From contig JAEURX010000055.1 in NCBI GenBank assembly GCA_016788885.1, positions 1 to 64,000 of the forward strand: 64,000 nt of DNA, given 5' to 3'. The first letter of the stretch is position 1, and each line of letters begins with the position of its first letter. The notes beneath the pieces were generated by a model. The model was not told the origin of the DNA and made no database searches. It was given only the letters and a program-made list of their open reading frames with translations. Positions 45,883 through 54,878 of the stretch are shown in pieces. The translations under genes and the position numbers were made by a program. The DNA comes from Nitrospira sp. GTDB lineage: Bacteria; Nitrospirota; Nitrospiria; Nitrospirales; Nitrospiraceae.

Positions 45883-47247
45883 CTACCGATTCTCGGCCAG
45901 CTCCGAAAAATAGTGGGCGAAGGCCTTCATGCCGCCGGAGGCCTGGCCCCAATCGAAATATTCGTTCGGCGCGTGATAGCCGTGTTCCGGCAGGCTCAGG
46001 CCCATGAAGAGGATCGGAACCTTCCAGGCCTTTTGCATCGTGACCACCGCGCCGATCGAGCCGCCTTCGCGGATAAACGCCGGCTCCTTGCCGAACCCTG
46101 CCTGGACTGCACGCTTCACGGCCTCGACATACGGTCCGTCGAAGACCCCGCGAAACGGATGTAACATGCCTTCCCGTTCCACTTTCACGGCGGGATTCAA
46201 CTTGGCCACGTATTTCTTCAACAACGTGAAGACCTTCTCAGGGGTTTGACTGGGGACCAGCCGCATGCTGATCTTGAGTTCTCCATGGCCGGGCACAACG
46301 GTCTTGACGCCAGGGCCATGATAGCCCCCGGTCAGCCCATGCACTTCGAACGTCGGCGCGGCCCAAATCCGCCGCATGACCTCGGCGGGATTCTCCGTCC
46401 GCAACGTCTTGAACCCATAGGCCTGCTTGAATGTGCGCACTTGAAAGCCCGACTTGAGGAAACTCGCGATTTCCGCTTTCGTCGGCGGGATGACCTCATC
46501 GTAGAAGCCGGGAATCTTCACCTTGCCGGTTTTGGCATCGACGCAGGCATGGGCAATGTCCATCAGCTCGACGAGTGGATTGCGAGCCGCCCCTCCGGTC
46601 ACACCGGAATGGGCGTCCTTGGTTCCGGTTCGAAGGACGAGCCGCGCGCCGAGCAATCCCCGCAACCCGTATGGCATGGCCGGCTGATTCTTTGAGAGCC
46701 AGATCGTATCCGAAATAACCACGGAGTCCGGGCGAGGGATCACGGTCTTGTTCTTGATGGCTGCCGCAAAATTGGGGCTTCCGTTTTCTTCTTCCAGTTC
46801 CCAGAGAAAGCGCACATTGATCGGCACGCCCTGCTCGATCGCATATCGCGCGCCGAACAAGGCCGCCAGGGCCGGCCCCTTATCGTCTGTCGCTCCTCGA
46901 CCCCGGTAGATGCCGTTGTCATTCTGAAAGGCAAATGGAGCCTGCTTCCATTCAGGCTCCTGGGCCGGCTGGACATCCATGTGATTGTAGACCGTGACGG
47001 TGGGATATGCGGGGTCGATCGTCCATCCGCCCGACACGACCGGATACCCCGGGGTCTCGACGATGTGCGCCTCTGCGCCCGCATCCCGAAGATATTGTGC
47101 AGCGAGCTCGGCCATGCGGTGCACATCCGGCGCATGCCGGGGGTCCATGCTGATGGAGGGAATTTCCACCGCCTGCCCAAGCATTTCTTCATAGCGCGGA
47201 CGCATGTCGTTGATGTAGGTCTCCAGCTGCCGTTGCCCATCGCTCAT
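45883..47247 (-). CDS. M20-family peptidase/dipeptidase
   Basis: 454 residues from ATG 47247 with an excellent GGGAGGTGA site. Two-zinc aminoacyl-peptide hydrolase: TVYNHMDVQP (first zinc His), RGATDDKGPALA (bridging Asp), ELEEENGS (catalytic and zinc Glu), SDTIWLSKN, and a C-terminal GYHAPNE (zinc His). GTKDAHSGVTGGAARNP is the dimerisation domain. It fits the cytosolic nonspecific dipeptidase branch (PepV/CPG2-like). No signal peptide, so cytoplasmic. Confidence 0.93.
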   Translation of the reverse strand: MSDGQRQLETYINDMRPRYEEMLGQAVEIPSISMDPRHAPDVHRMAELAAQYLRDAGAEAHIVETPGYPVVSGGWTIDPAYPTVTVYNHMDVQPAQEPEWKQAPFAFQNDNGIYRGRGATDDKGPALAALFGARYAIEQGVPINVRFLWELEEENGSPNFAAAIKNKTVIPRPDSVVISDTIWLSKNQPAMPYGLRGLLGARLVLRTGTKDAHSGVTGGAARNPLVELMDIAHACVDAKTGKVKIPGFYDEVIPPTKAEIASFLKSGFQVRTFKQAYGFKTLRTENPAEVMRRIWAAPTFEVHGLTGGYHGPGVKTVVPGHGELKISMRLVPSQTPEKVFTLLKKYVAKLNPAVKVEREGMLHPFRGVFDGPYVEAVKRAVQAGFGKEPAFIREGGSIGAVVTMQKAWKVPILFMGLSLPEHGYHAPNEYFDWGQASGGMKAFAHYFSELAENR

Positions 47248-47336
47248 CGGTTCACCTCCCTTATGGTCGAGGCGATTATATCGACTCACAAAACGAAAGC
47301 CTATGAGGGGCGATCATCAACGCAAACAATGGTAGA

Positions 47337-47825
47337 ATGCCCGTCATGCACGACCTCCTTCCCTACAGCGCGCGACACCTCAGGGCTACGCTGTTCGCTT
47401 GGAGCACCCTCTTCACCCTGGTGTCTCTCAGTCCGGGCCTGGCGCAAGAGGACCTCACCGTGCAGGAAGTGCTGGCTGATCCCGCACTGTTCCATTTACG
47501 GCAGGTCACGCTCAAGGGAACCGTGCGCCAGGTCCAACCGCTCGATCCTTACGAAATTCCGGCCGGATCGACCTGTTACGGGGGCTACCTGTTCAACCTG
47601 GAGGATGACACCGCCACGCTGTCCGTCGCCGTCCCAGGGCTGTGCGGAGTACCGATGGTGAAAGATCCGGATGTGGAGGATGGCGCGCGCGTGGTTGTCG
47701 AGGCCACAATCCAAGCCCCTAGCCACGGAGGCTACGCGCTCAGCTTCAAAGGATCAAAGATCGCCATGGATCAAGAGGGAGTCGTGCAGGCGATCGCGAA
47801 CCGGATCACCCCCCTGGTGGAATAG
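47337..47825 (+). CDS. small exported OB-fold-like protein
   Basis: 162 residues (ATG 47337 or 47346). A signal peptide ends near LAQE. The mature part is beta-rich: VTLKGTVRQVQPLD, STCYGGYLFNLEDDTATLSVAVPGLCG, GARVVVEATIQAP, in the way of small OB-fold nucleic-acid or sugar-binding domains. Two Cys may form a disulfide. No named family. It ends 3 bases before the next gene, so they form an operon. Confidence 0.72.
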   Translation: MPVMHDLLPYSARHLRATLFAWSTLFTLVSLSPGLAQEDLTVQEVLADPALFHLRQVTLKGTVRQVQPLDPYEIPAGSTCYGGYLFNLEDDTATLSVAVPGLCGVPMVKDPDVEDGARVVVEATIQAPSHGGYALSFKGSKIAMDQEGVVQAIANRITPLVE

Positions 47826-47828
47826 ACC

Positions 47829-48779
47829 ATGTCCTCTCCTCCCCACGTACAGCCTCTCCGCCTGACGACTCCGTCCGCCACCCGCATCGGGTGGATCGGC
47901 ACCGGCGTCATGGGCTGGCCCATGTGCCAACACCTGCTACAGGCCGGTTATCGCGTAACGCTGTTCACGCGCACTCGCACCAAAGCCGTGCCGATCCTGA
48001 CCAAGGGCGCCACCTGGGCCGACTCCCCTCACGCCGTGGCCCAGCGGACGGATGTGCTCTTCACGATGGTCGGCTTCCCCCAAGATGTGCGGGAAGTCTA
48101 TTTCGGAAACGATGGCGTGCTGGCGGGATTGCGACCCGGCATGATCGTGATCGATATGACCACGACGGAACCGTCCCTCGCCTGCGACATCGCGGAAGCG
48201 GCGCAAGCCCGTGAGGCCGACGCCCTCGATGCGCCGGTCTCCGGCGGGGACGTCGGCGCGCGCAACGCCACCCTCTCCATCATGATCGGGGGAGCGGCCC
48301 ACGCCGTGCAGGCTGTCATGCCGCTGTTCGAGCGTCTGGGAAAAAAGATCGTCCACCAAGGCGGCCCCGGCGCAGGCCAACATACCAAGCTGTGCAACCA
48401 GATCGTCATCGCCGGCACCATGGTCGGAGTGTGTGAAAGCCTGCTCTACGGATATCGAGCCGAGCTCGATGTACCACGCATGTTGGAGTCGATTCGTGGC
48501 GGCGCCGCGGCATGCTGGACGCTGGACAATCTCGCCCCTCGAATAGTAGACAGGAATTTCGATCCCGGGTTTTTCGTGGACCACTTCGTGAAAGACATGG
48601 GGATCGCGCTGGAGGAGGCCCGGCGCCGACAGCTCACCCTGCCCGGCCTCTCCCTCGCGCATCAGCTCTATCAGCGAGTGCAGGCACTCGGCCATGGCCG
48701 CTCCGGCACCCACGCACTCATGCTGGCCTTGGAAGATCTGTCACGCAACACTATGTCCGCACCTTCTACCTCACGCTAA
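47829..48779 (+). CDS. NAD(P)-dependent beta-hydroxyacid dehydrogenase (3-HIBADH/GarR family)
   Basis: 316 residues. Nucleotide motif IGWIGTGVMGWPM, TRTRTKA, then VDMTTTEPSLA, the substrate-binding DAPVSGGDVGARNA and the catalytic Lys in GAGQHTKLCNQI. This is the signature of 3-hydroxyisobutyrate/tartronate-semialdehyde reductase-type enzymes. Natural substrate is uncertain (GLYR1/GHBDH type possible). No signal peptide. Follows an exported protein after 3 bases. Confidence 0.92.
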   Translation: MSSPPHVQPLRLTTPSATRIGWIGTGVMGWPMCQHLLQAGYRVTLFTRTRTKAVPILTKGATWADSPHAVAQRTDVLFTMVGFPQDVREVYFGNDGVLAGLRPGMIVIDMTTTEPSLACDIAEAAQAREADALDAPVSGGDVGARNATLSIMIGGAAHAVQAVMPLFERLGKKIVHQGGPGAGQHTKLCNQIVIAGTMVGVCESLLYGYRAELDVPRMLESIRGGAAACWTLDNLAPRIVDRNFDPGFFVDHFVKDMGIALEEARRRQLTLPGLSLAHQLYQRVQALGHGRSGTHALMLALEDLSRNTMSAPSTSR

Positions 48780-48792
48780 CCGCAGGAGAGAC

Positions 48793-49524
48793 ATGAACGC
48801 AGTCGCATGGCCCCTCATTCTGACGCTCATCGGAGTGATGAGTCTTTCCGCCTGCAGCAGGCCCCGTGGCCTCAACCGCCAGATTCTGCAGGAATCCTTC
48901 CACGACCATCCGGATGTCGTGACCGACCGTGACATCGCCGCCACGATGGCAATCCAGGCCAGCCTGCCGTCACCGTATCGCCTGGCCGTGTACTTCAAGC
49001 AGGAGGATTTCCCCAGCCGTCCCGCACTCCAGCGCGTGGACTGGACCAGCGCCGACGCTGAGCGTGTACGGCAGGCTTTCGCGTCGGTGTCGGAAGAAGG
49101 CCTGCTTCAGCGGAACTTCCTACTCGCCAACTCCACCGTGCAGGGTAACACCTTGCGGGACGTACGCATGGCCGCTGCGCGCTACAATGCCGATGCGATA
49201 CTGGTGATCAATGGAGCTTCCGCGGTCGAACGATATAACAACGGTCACGCCGTCTGGTACGCGACCGGAATCGGCGCATACTTTGCGTACGGCACGGAAA
49301 GCCATGCGTTGTTCATGGTGGAAGGGACCCTGTGGGATGTTCGGACCGGGGCCCTCTACGGCACACAAACCGCCGAGGGGGAAACGACGCTTATCGGACC
49401 AGCCCCCTCGATCGACGACAAAACGGCCGTAGCCGAAGCCAAAGACGTGGCACTCGAACGGTTCGGCAAGGAACTCGCCGATATGTTGCGGGAACTGAAG
49501 GAGAAGCAGAAGGCGATGCCGTGA
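48793..49524 (+). CDS. exported lipoprotein of unknown function
   Basis: 243 residues from ATG 48793 with AGGAG upstream. The lipobox is MSLSACSRP. The body has mixed alpha/beta character with a conserved-looking core: IQASLPSPYRLAVYFKQED, RYNADAILVINGASAVERY, TGALYGTQTAEGETTLIG and a Lys-rich helical end (LADMLRELKEKQKAM). No named family recognised. It starts 13 bases after the dehydrogenase gene. Possibly binds a ligand at the outer membrane. Confidence 0.75.
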   Translation: MNAVAWPLILTLIGVMSLSACSRPRGLNRQILQESFHDHPDVVTDRDIAATMAIQASLPSPYRLAVYFKQEDFPSRPALQRVDWTSADAERVRQAFASVSEEGLLQRNFLLANSTVQGNTLRDVRMAAARYNADAILVINGASAVERYNNGHAVWYATGIGAYFAYGTESHALFMVEGTLWDVRTGALYGTQTAEGETTLIGPAPSIDDKTAVAEAKDVALERFGKELADMLRELKEKQKAMP

Positions 49525-49747
49525 ACGCCCTCCTCAGATTCTCCATCCAATTGTGACCGAGATGCTGCCCGCGCATCGTCGCGAAGCAGTTGAGTCCGAA
49601 GCCTGCCGCGGAACCTTGGCCTCTAGTGCACTCGCCATGGCTGTCGGACGAGGCCGCAGTGAGCGAGAGGCTGAGACATACTCCCGGCAGGACGTCGAAG
49701 GTGTGAGCGAAGCGAGAACGAAGCCCGAAGCCATGTTCAGTGCCCGG

Positions 49748-50980
49748 TTACAGACTATCGAATGTCCACAGAATGCCCAGTAACACCAGGTGCTGATTGG
49801 GCGTCAAGCTAAGCACGCCGGGTTGCACCTCGCCGCGACGAAAAAATCCCCCGCCCGCTCCAGTCGATTCGTCCCATCGATGTTCGAGCCGCAGTGTGGT
49901 GTTGGTCCACTTATAGGGAATCCGATATTCAACCGTGGAGGTCACCGCCTTCACGAACTGTTCGGATCCGGTCCAGCGGCCATTCCGATCCCAGTAAAAT
50001 TCAGGACGCACCGCCAGAGCCCACGGTCCGGTCACATGCCAGCGTGCCACCACATTGCCACCCATGACAAACGCCCTCGGGTGTCCTGGCCGGTCGGCAA
50101 CGGCCTCGGTGCCGATGTCATACGAAGCCGCCAACGTCAGGTCCTCGCCCTTCCATTCGACGATATGGTTCGCGTAGAAGCGCCAGAATTCCAGCGCCGT
50201 GTTGGTCTGATCCGGCCCGCCATACACCGTCTGCGTCAAGGTGAGGTGCGGAGTCGCCTTGTAGGCCCACTGACCGCCATAACTCGGTTGGTCGTTTGGA
50301 TGTGACAGGTGATAATAGCCGTTGACGATGAACCCCGTGAGCGTCAGCGTGTCGGTGACCGGATATTTCGCATTGATGCCGAACATCATGTAGGGCGTGT
50401 TGTCGGCAATCCAGGACCGCGTGTAATTGACGTTGTCCTTGGCATAGAGCGACTCATACCCGATCAGGCTGTTGAAGAGGCCGGCCGTAATCGTAAGGCC
50501 CTTCCCGATCGGAGCGAGATACGACACATTCGCGCGATGGATATGCCGGAGCGTATCGGCCCCGCCGACCTCCCGTTCCCCCTGCAAAAATGCAAAGCGC
50601 TCAGAGTCGTAGCCTCCTTGGACGCCGAGTTCCATGCCCCAACGCGAAGACTCCTCCACATCCTTCCTGACATACGCCAGGGCCATATTCGGCGCGAATT
50701 CATTGTGCCGACTGGCCGTCGCACGATTTCTCCACAGATGGTTCTCCGGAAAATTGAAGTTCACCACGTATCCGACATCGAGATAGGCGCCGTAGTGCCA
50801 CAGCGAGGGGGCTTCACCGATAGCAGCCGCTGTATCCGTCGCCAAACCACTATCGGCAAACGCTGCTGGCGCAAAGGAGATTGACAAGAAGGCCGCCCAC
50901 CCCAACCACATCATGCTTCGGCGTGGAACATTCCGGGGAGTCGAATCGGCAGAGGCGTTCAAACAATGACGTGGCATCAT
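49748..50980 (-). CDS. outer-membrane beta-barrel/porin-like protein
   Basis: 410 residues from ATG 50980; a later start at 50914 (MMWLGWAAF) is possible. A signal peptide ends near AFAD. Strands alternate and carry many aromatic pairs (WHYGAYLDVGYVVNFNFPENH, TWEL/GMELGVQGGYDSERF, LTITAGLFNSLIGYESLYA); it ends WTFDSL. Layout resembles putative beta-barrel porin families (BBP2/PF07642 type). It is separated from the Ehr small subunit gene on the same strand by 133 bases. It could take up small solutes. Confidence 0.82.
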   Translation of the reverse strand: MMPRHCLNASADSTPRNVPRRSMMWLGWAAFLSISFAPAAFADSGLATDTAAAIGEAPSLWHYGAYLDVGYVVNFNFPENHLWRNRATASRHNEFAPNMALAYVRKDVEESSRWGMELGVQGGYDSERFAFLQGEREVGGADTLRHIHRANVSYLAPIGKGLTITAGLFNSLIGYESLYAKDNVNYTRSWIADNTPYMMFGINAKYPVTDTLTLTGFIVNGYYHLSHPNDQPSYGGQWAYKATPHLTLTQTVYGGPDQTNTALEFWRFYANHIVEWKGEDLTLAASYDIGTEAVADRPGHPRAFVMGGNVVARWHVTGPWALAVRPEFYWDRNGRWTGSEQFVKAVTSTVEYRIPYKWTNTTLRLEHRWDESTGAGGGFFRRGEVQPGVLSLTPNQHLVLLGILWTFDSL

Positions 50981-51113
50981 CTCACGTTCACAGACAGGCA
51001 CCCCTCACACATTGGAAGTGTGCGCGATCACATCATCGAGAACCAGGAGGAGATGTACACCGAATCGCGGAGAGAAGGGAATCGAAAAAGCACCCGGGCA
51101 GCGCCTCCGGCGA

Positions 51114-51635
51114 TTACGTGTCCGAATCGGCAGACGGCTGCCGGAGCTGTTTCAACACGGCCAAAATCTCCGCCGGACGTGGAGGACAGCCTGAAATACG
51201 CACATCAACGGGAATATGGCGGTCGACCGGCCCCGTCACCGCATAACTGCCTTTGAACTTCCCGCAATTGACGGCACAGTCTCCCAATGCAATGACGATC
51301 TTGGGATCCGCCGTGGCCTTGTACACGTCTTTCAAGGCTCGCTCCATGTTCACAGTCACGGGACCGGTTACGACCAGCGCATCGGCATGACGAGGAGATG
51401 CGACAATATGCACCCCGAACCGCTCCACGTCGTAAACCGGATTGGCCAGAGCATTCATTTCCATCTCACAGGCATTGCACGAGCCCGTATCGACCTCACG
51501 GATCGTCAGGGAGCGACGGAATGGTGCGGCCTTCTCAATGGCTTCGGGACTGACCGGCTCAGGCGGCCCCGCCGCGGCAGGGTGATCGCCCGTGACCACG
51601 CCGGTCTTCAGGCTTTTCTTGATGATCCGAAACAT
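51114..51635 (-). CDS. hyfI: Ehr/Hyf-like small subunit (HyfI/NuoB family)
   Basis: 173 residues. Carries one 4Fe-4S site of the NuoB/hydrogenase-small-subunit type with Cys53, Cys56 (GSCNACEMEMNAL), Cys120 (GDC) and Cys150 (SGCPPRP), plus an extra Cys124. The CxxC spacing is that of group 4 hydrogenases rather than the adjacent CC of complex I. Partner of the large subunit, and last of the six genes; the 76 bases before it hold a hairpin. No membrane segment, so it is a peripheral subunit facing the cytoplasm. Confidence 0.9.
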   Translation of the reverse strand: MFRIIKKSLKTGVVTGDHPAAAGPPEPVSPEAIEKAAPFRRSLTIREVDTGSCNACEMEMNALANPVYDVERFGVHIVASPRHADALVVTGPVTVNMERALKDVYKATADPKIVIALGDCAVNCGKFKGSYAVTGPVDRHIPVDVRISGCPPRPAEILAVLKQLRQPSADSDT

Positions 51636-51652
51636 GTGGCCTCCTTAGCCGT

Positions 51653-51700
51653 CAGCAATCAGTTTTCAGCTCACACCCGACTGCTGAAGGCTGATTCCTG
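51653..51700. repeat. imperfect inverted repeat between ehr large and small subunit genes
   Basis: 18-base arms CAGCAATCAGTTTTCAGC (51653-51670) and GCTGAAGGCTGATTCCTG (51683-51700) match at 15 of 18 positions, around a 12-base loop. It fills most of the 76-base gap. It could be a transcript-processing hairpin, an attenuator that alters subunit stoichiometry, or a member of an intergenic repeat family. Confidence 0.6.
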
Positions 51701-51711
51701 AAGGTTGTTTC

Positions 51712-53304
51712 TCACAGATCATTTCCTGCATAGGACAAATTAAAACTTTTATTGATCAACGGAAAATCCGGCACGATATTGCCAAGCGCGGCCCACTGGA
51801 TCGCCGGCCAATGCACGAAGGACGGATCTCGCACTTTACACCGGTGAATCCGCCCTGCCTCGCCGGCCATGACGACATACAGGATTTCGCCTCGCCACCC
51901 CTCGACCGCTGACAGCGCCCACTCACCCGCCTGTGGTGAGCGCGTCGCTTCCGCAATCAACGTGCCGGACGGAATGCACCGGCGAACCTCACGGATCAAA
52001 CGGACGGATTCATGGATCTCATCCATACGCACCCGCATCCTGGCGCGCACATCTCCGTAGCGGTAGAGCGCCACCTTCGGCTGGAGGACATCGTAAGCGG
52101 CAAACGGCCGGTCGCGACGAAGATCCCGATCGATACCGGACGCTCGGCCGACCACGCCCATCACCGCGTGGTCCCAAGCGATGCCTTCGGTGAGGATGCC
52201 CGTATTCTCCAGCCGTTCCGTCAGGGAGGCATTGGCGAACAGGATCTTTTCGAGACTCGAAAACTCCTGTTCAAGGGCGTTCAGTTCCACTTCCACCTGC
52301 GCAAGGTGCAGACCGCCGAGATCCACCGTGATGCCGCCGACGCAGATGACGCCACGCAGAAACCGCGACCCGGTCAGGCGATCGTTGAGCTGCATGAGGT
52401 GCTCTTTCATCCGCCCACAGTGCGCATGGGCCAACGCATAGGCCGTGTCGTTACAAATGGCGCCGACATCCCCGATGTGGTTGTGCAGGCGCTCCAGTTC
52501 CAGAAACAGCGTGCGCAGATATCGGGCGCGCGGCGGCGGTTCGATGCCCAGCAAGGTCTCCACAGCCTGGCAATAGGCCAGACTATGACCGACGCTCGTG
52601 TCACCGGAGACCCGTTCAGACAACGGGACCGCTTCGGTCAACGGCTGCTGCTCGAACAACTTCTCCAGGCCGCGATGTTTCCAGAAATGGCGCACTTCGA
52701 GTTGCATGATCGGTTCGCCGGCTACGGAAAATCGGAAATGACCCGGCTCGATGATGCCCGCATGGATCGGCCCCACAGGAACCTCGAAGACGCCTTCGCC
52801 ATGGATTGTCCGAAAGGCATATTCCCCCTGCACACGCCCAAGCACGCGGTCCCACGGAAAGTCTTTGGTGAGCGGATGCGCGCCCTTTGGCCAATGTTCA
52901 TGGCGAACGAGCCGCCGCAGATCCGGATGCCCGACCGGGATCAACCCAAACAGATCACGGATCTCCCGTTCGTACCATTTGGCCGCATGCAGGTGAGGCG
53001 TGATCGACGGGAACTCCCGCTCCTCGCCCTGCAGATCCACGGCAAGCAACAGCCAGTCCTTGTGCTCAGCCAACGTGAAGAGATAGCAGAGTTCGAACCG
53101 CGTCTCGCGCGGGCGATGGTCGACCGCCCAGAGCAACGACAACGATGCTCGCAGACTCGGACTTGTGTGCAGAAAATGTGCGACCGTCGGCAACGCCTGC
53201 TTCCTCAGTCTGAGCATCGGGACGCCATGAATGGCCGTGACCTCGATGACCGCCCCTGCGAATGCCGCCTGTATCTGCTCGACCGCCGAACGTGCGTCGA
53301 TCAT
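51712..53304 (-). CDS. hyfG: Ehr/Hyf-like large subunit without Ni-Fe ligands (HyfG/NuoCD family)
   Basis: 530 residues: an N-terminal NuoC-like part (WYEREIRDLFGLIPVGHPDLRRL, about 110-130) and a C-terminal NuoD/hydrogenase-large-like part (GPIHAGIIEPGHFRFSV, EVRHFWKHRGLEKLFE, SVGHSLAYCQAVE). The CxxC near 233 is SGDT (Ser233, Thr236), and the CxxC at the C-terminus is SYAG (Ser524, Gly527), so all four Ni-Fe ligands are gone. This matches energy-converting hydrogenase-related (Ehr) complexes. A quinone or other redox role in place of H2 chemistry is inferred. Confidence 0.92.
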   Translation of the reverse strand: MIDARSAVEQIQAAFAGAVIEVTAIHGVPMLRLRKQALPTVAHFLHTSPSLRASLSLLWAVDHRPRETRFELCYLFTLAEHKDWLLLAVDLQGEEREFPSITPHLHAAKWYEREIRDLFGLIPVGHPDLRRLVRHEHWPKGAHPLTKDFPWDRVLGRVQGEYAFRTIHGEGVFEVPVGPIHAGIIEPGHFRFSVAGEPIMQLEVRHFWKHRGLEKLFEQQPLTEAVPLSERVSGDTSVGHSLAYCQAVETLLGIEPPPRARYLRTLFLELERLHNHIGDVGAICNDTAYALAHAHCGRMKEHLMQLNDRLTGSRFLRGVICVGGITVDLGGLHLAQVEVELNALEQEFSSLEKILFANASLTERLENTGILTEGIAWDHAVMGVVGRASGIDRDLRRDRPFAAYDVLQPKVALYRYGDVRARMRVRMDEIHESVRLIREVRRCIPSGTLIAEATRSPQAGEWALSAVEGWRGEILYVVMAGEAGRIHRCKVRDPSFVHWPAIQWAALGNIVPDFPLINKSFNLSYAGNDL

Positions 53305-53308
53305 CCGA

Positions 53309-54841
53309 TTACCTCACCACAATCACGTTGACCGCCCTGGTCAGCAATGTGTGAATCGGCTCTGGAAGGACGAACCCGAACCCCAGCAAAGCCACGATCA
53401 TAATCATGAGGGGCACGTGGCCGACCGTCCAGACCTCTCCCCTCGCGATCCCGTCAGGCGCGGCACCCCAGACCATGGTCCCGATACGAAACATAAACCC
53501 ACCGAACAACACGACGGCAAAGAACAACAGCAAGGCCACGATGCCGAGGCTTCGCATCTCGTCGGAGATCGTCATGGTCACAAACCGCCCCACCTCCATC
53601 GTATCCGACGCAAAATCCTGCGCCGCCACGGCCGACACGACGAGTAACTCGCTGACAAAGGGGGAAAAGGGGGGTAAGCCGACCAGGGCACAGCCGGCCA
53701 CGAGCATCGCCACGGCGGTAATCGGCTGCACCTGCGCGACCCCACGCACCTCATTGATCTCCAGCGTCTCGAACCGGCGATGGACATTGCCCGCGACAAA
53801 AAACGCCAGCGCCTTGGCCACCGCATGATTGAGCAGGTGAAAGAGACCGGCGAACGTCCCCAACGGCCCGCCGACCCCGAAGCCGATCATGGCCAATCCC
53901 ATGTGCTCGATACTCGAATAAGCGAAGAGTCGCTTGTAATTATGTTGGATGAGAATAAACAGCGAGGCCACGACGAACGACAGCAACCCGAAGGTGAGGA
54001 GCAGGTTCCCGGTGTATGTCGGGGGTAGCGCCTGGTCGACCAACGCCTTGCTACGCAACACCGTATACACGGCCACCGTTTCCAACACTCCGGCCAACAT
54101 CGCCGCGATCGGTGCCGGCGCTTCGCTATACGCATCAGGCAACCAGGTATGCATGGGAACCAGGCCCACTTTCGTGCCATAACCGACGAGAATGAAAATA
54201 AACGCCAGCTTGAGCACATGGGGATCCAATTGGTTGGCCACGCCGATCAGCGCAGTCATATTGAGCGCCGAGCTCGCATCGCCAAGAACCCGCACAGAGG
54301 AGTAGTAGGTGAGCACCACGCCGAAGAGCGCGAGGGCGATGCCCACCGAACAGAGAATCAGATATTTCCAACCGGCTTCGAGGGATTCCCGCCTGCGGAA
54401 AAAGGCGATCAAGAAGGTCGTCGCCAACGTGGTCCCCTCCAGCGCAACCCACTGCACGCCCAGGCTGTTCGCCATCGTGACCGCCACCATCGCGAATAGG
54501 AACATGTGAAAGAGGAAAAAGAAGAGGCCGAGCCGTTTCGGCGCGATGACGCCCCGGGCAACCTGGTCATCCATGTACGACCACATGTAGAGCGAGCAGG
54601 ACAGGCCGACGGCGGTAATGATGACCAGAATAAAATCCGAGAGCGCATCCACGTAGACGACGGCGCCCAAGGTCGTGACCGACCCTTCCGCCAGCACCTG
54701 CCGCGTCAACACCGTCTCGGCGACGGCCAACGCCAGCATGGTGAACAAATTCACCAGGTGCAGAATCCGGGCACGCTGGACCACCAGACTGAACAGGCCG
54801 GCCACCACCGGCCCGGCCAGCAACACGATTACCGGCCACAT
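53309..54841 (-). CDS. hyfF: Hyf-like membrane subunit HyfF/NuoN-M family (proton channel)
   Basis: 510 residues, about 14 membrane helices. Antiporter-like subunit motifs are present: the Lys/Glu channel core (ALEGTTLATTFLIAFFRRRES, GYGTKVGLVPMHTWLPDAYSEAPAPIAAMLAGVLET, RLFAYSSIEHMGLAMIGFG, LFHLLNHAVAKALAFFVAGN). Family members pump H+ or Na+. Together with HyfB this gives two pumping subunits per complex. It starts 37 bases after hyfE. Confidence 0.93.
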   Translation of the reverse strand: MWPVIVLLAGPVVAGLFSLVVQRARILHLVNLFTMLALAVAETVLTRQVLAEGSVTTLGAVVYVDALSDFILVIITAVGLSCSLYMWSYMDDQVARGVIAPKRLGLFFFLFHMFLFAMVAVTMANSLGVQWVALEGTTLATTFLIAFFRRRESLEAGWKYLILCSVGIALALFGVVLTYYSSVRVLGDASSALNMTALIGVANQLDPHVLKLAFIFILVGYGTKVGLVPMHTWLPDAYSEAPAPIAAMLAGVLETVAVYTVLRSKALVDQALPPTYTGNLLLTFGLLSFVVASLFILIQHNYKRLFAYSSIEHMGLAMIGFGVGGPLGTFAGLFHLLNHAVAKALAFFVAGNVHRRFETLEINEVRGVAQVQPITAVAMLVAGCALVGLPPFSPFVSELLVVSAVAAQDFASDTMEVGRFVTMTISDEMRSLGIVALLLFFAVVLFGGFMFRIGTMVWGAAPDGIARGEVWTVGHVPLMIMIVALLGFGFVLPEPIHTLLTRAVNVIVVR

Positions 54842-54878
54842 GCGTCACCCACTCGCAGTTCGCACGTCATGGTCTCGA

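Noticed and set aside
49525-49747. Open frame on the plus strand (49553-49783) between the lipoprotein and porin genes
   Set aside because: Overlaps the convergent porin gene, has no ribosome site, and its composition (Glu/Arg/Ala-rich) looks like a by-product of GC-rich repeats. It could be an intergenic repeat, but no second copy is in the window.
51712-53304. Call as an active [NiFe] hydrogenase large subunit
   Set aside because: All four metal-binding Cys are missing, so H2 chemistry is not supported.
52012-53331. Plus-strand 439-codon frame opposite the Ehr large subunit
   Set aside because: Shadow of a recognised gene; no family and unnatural composition.
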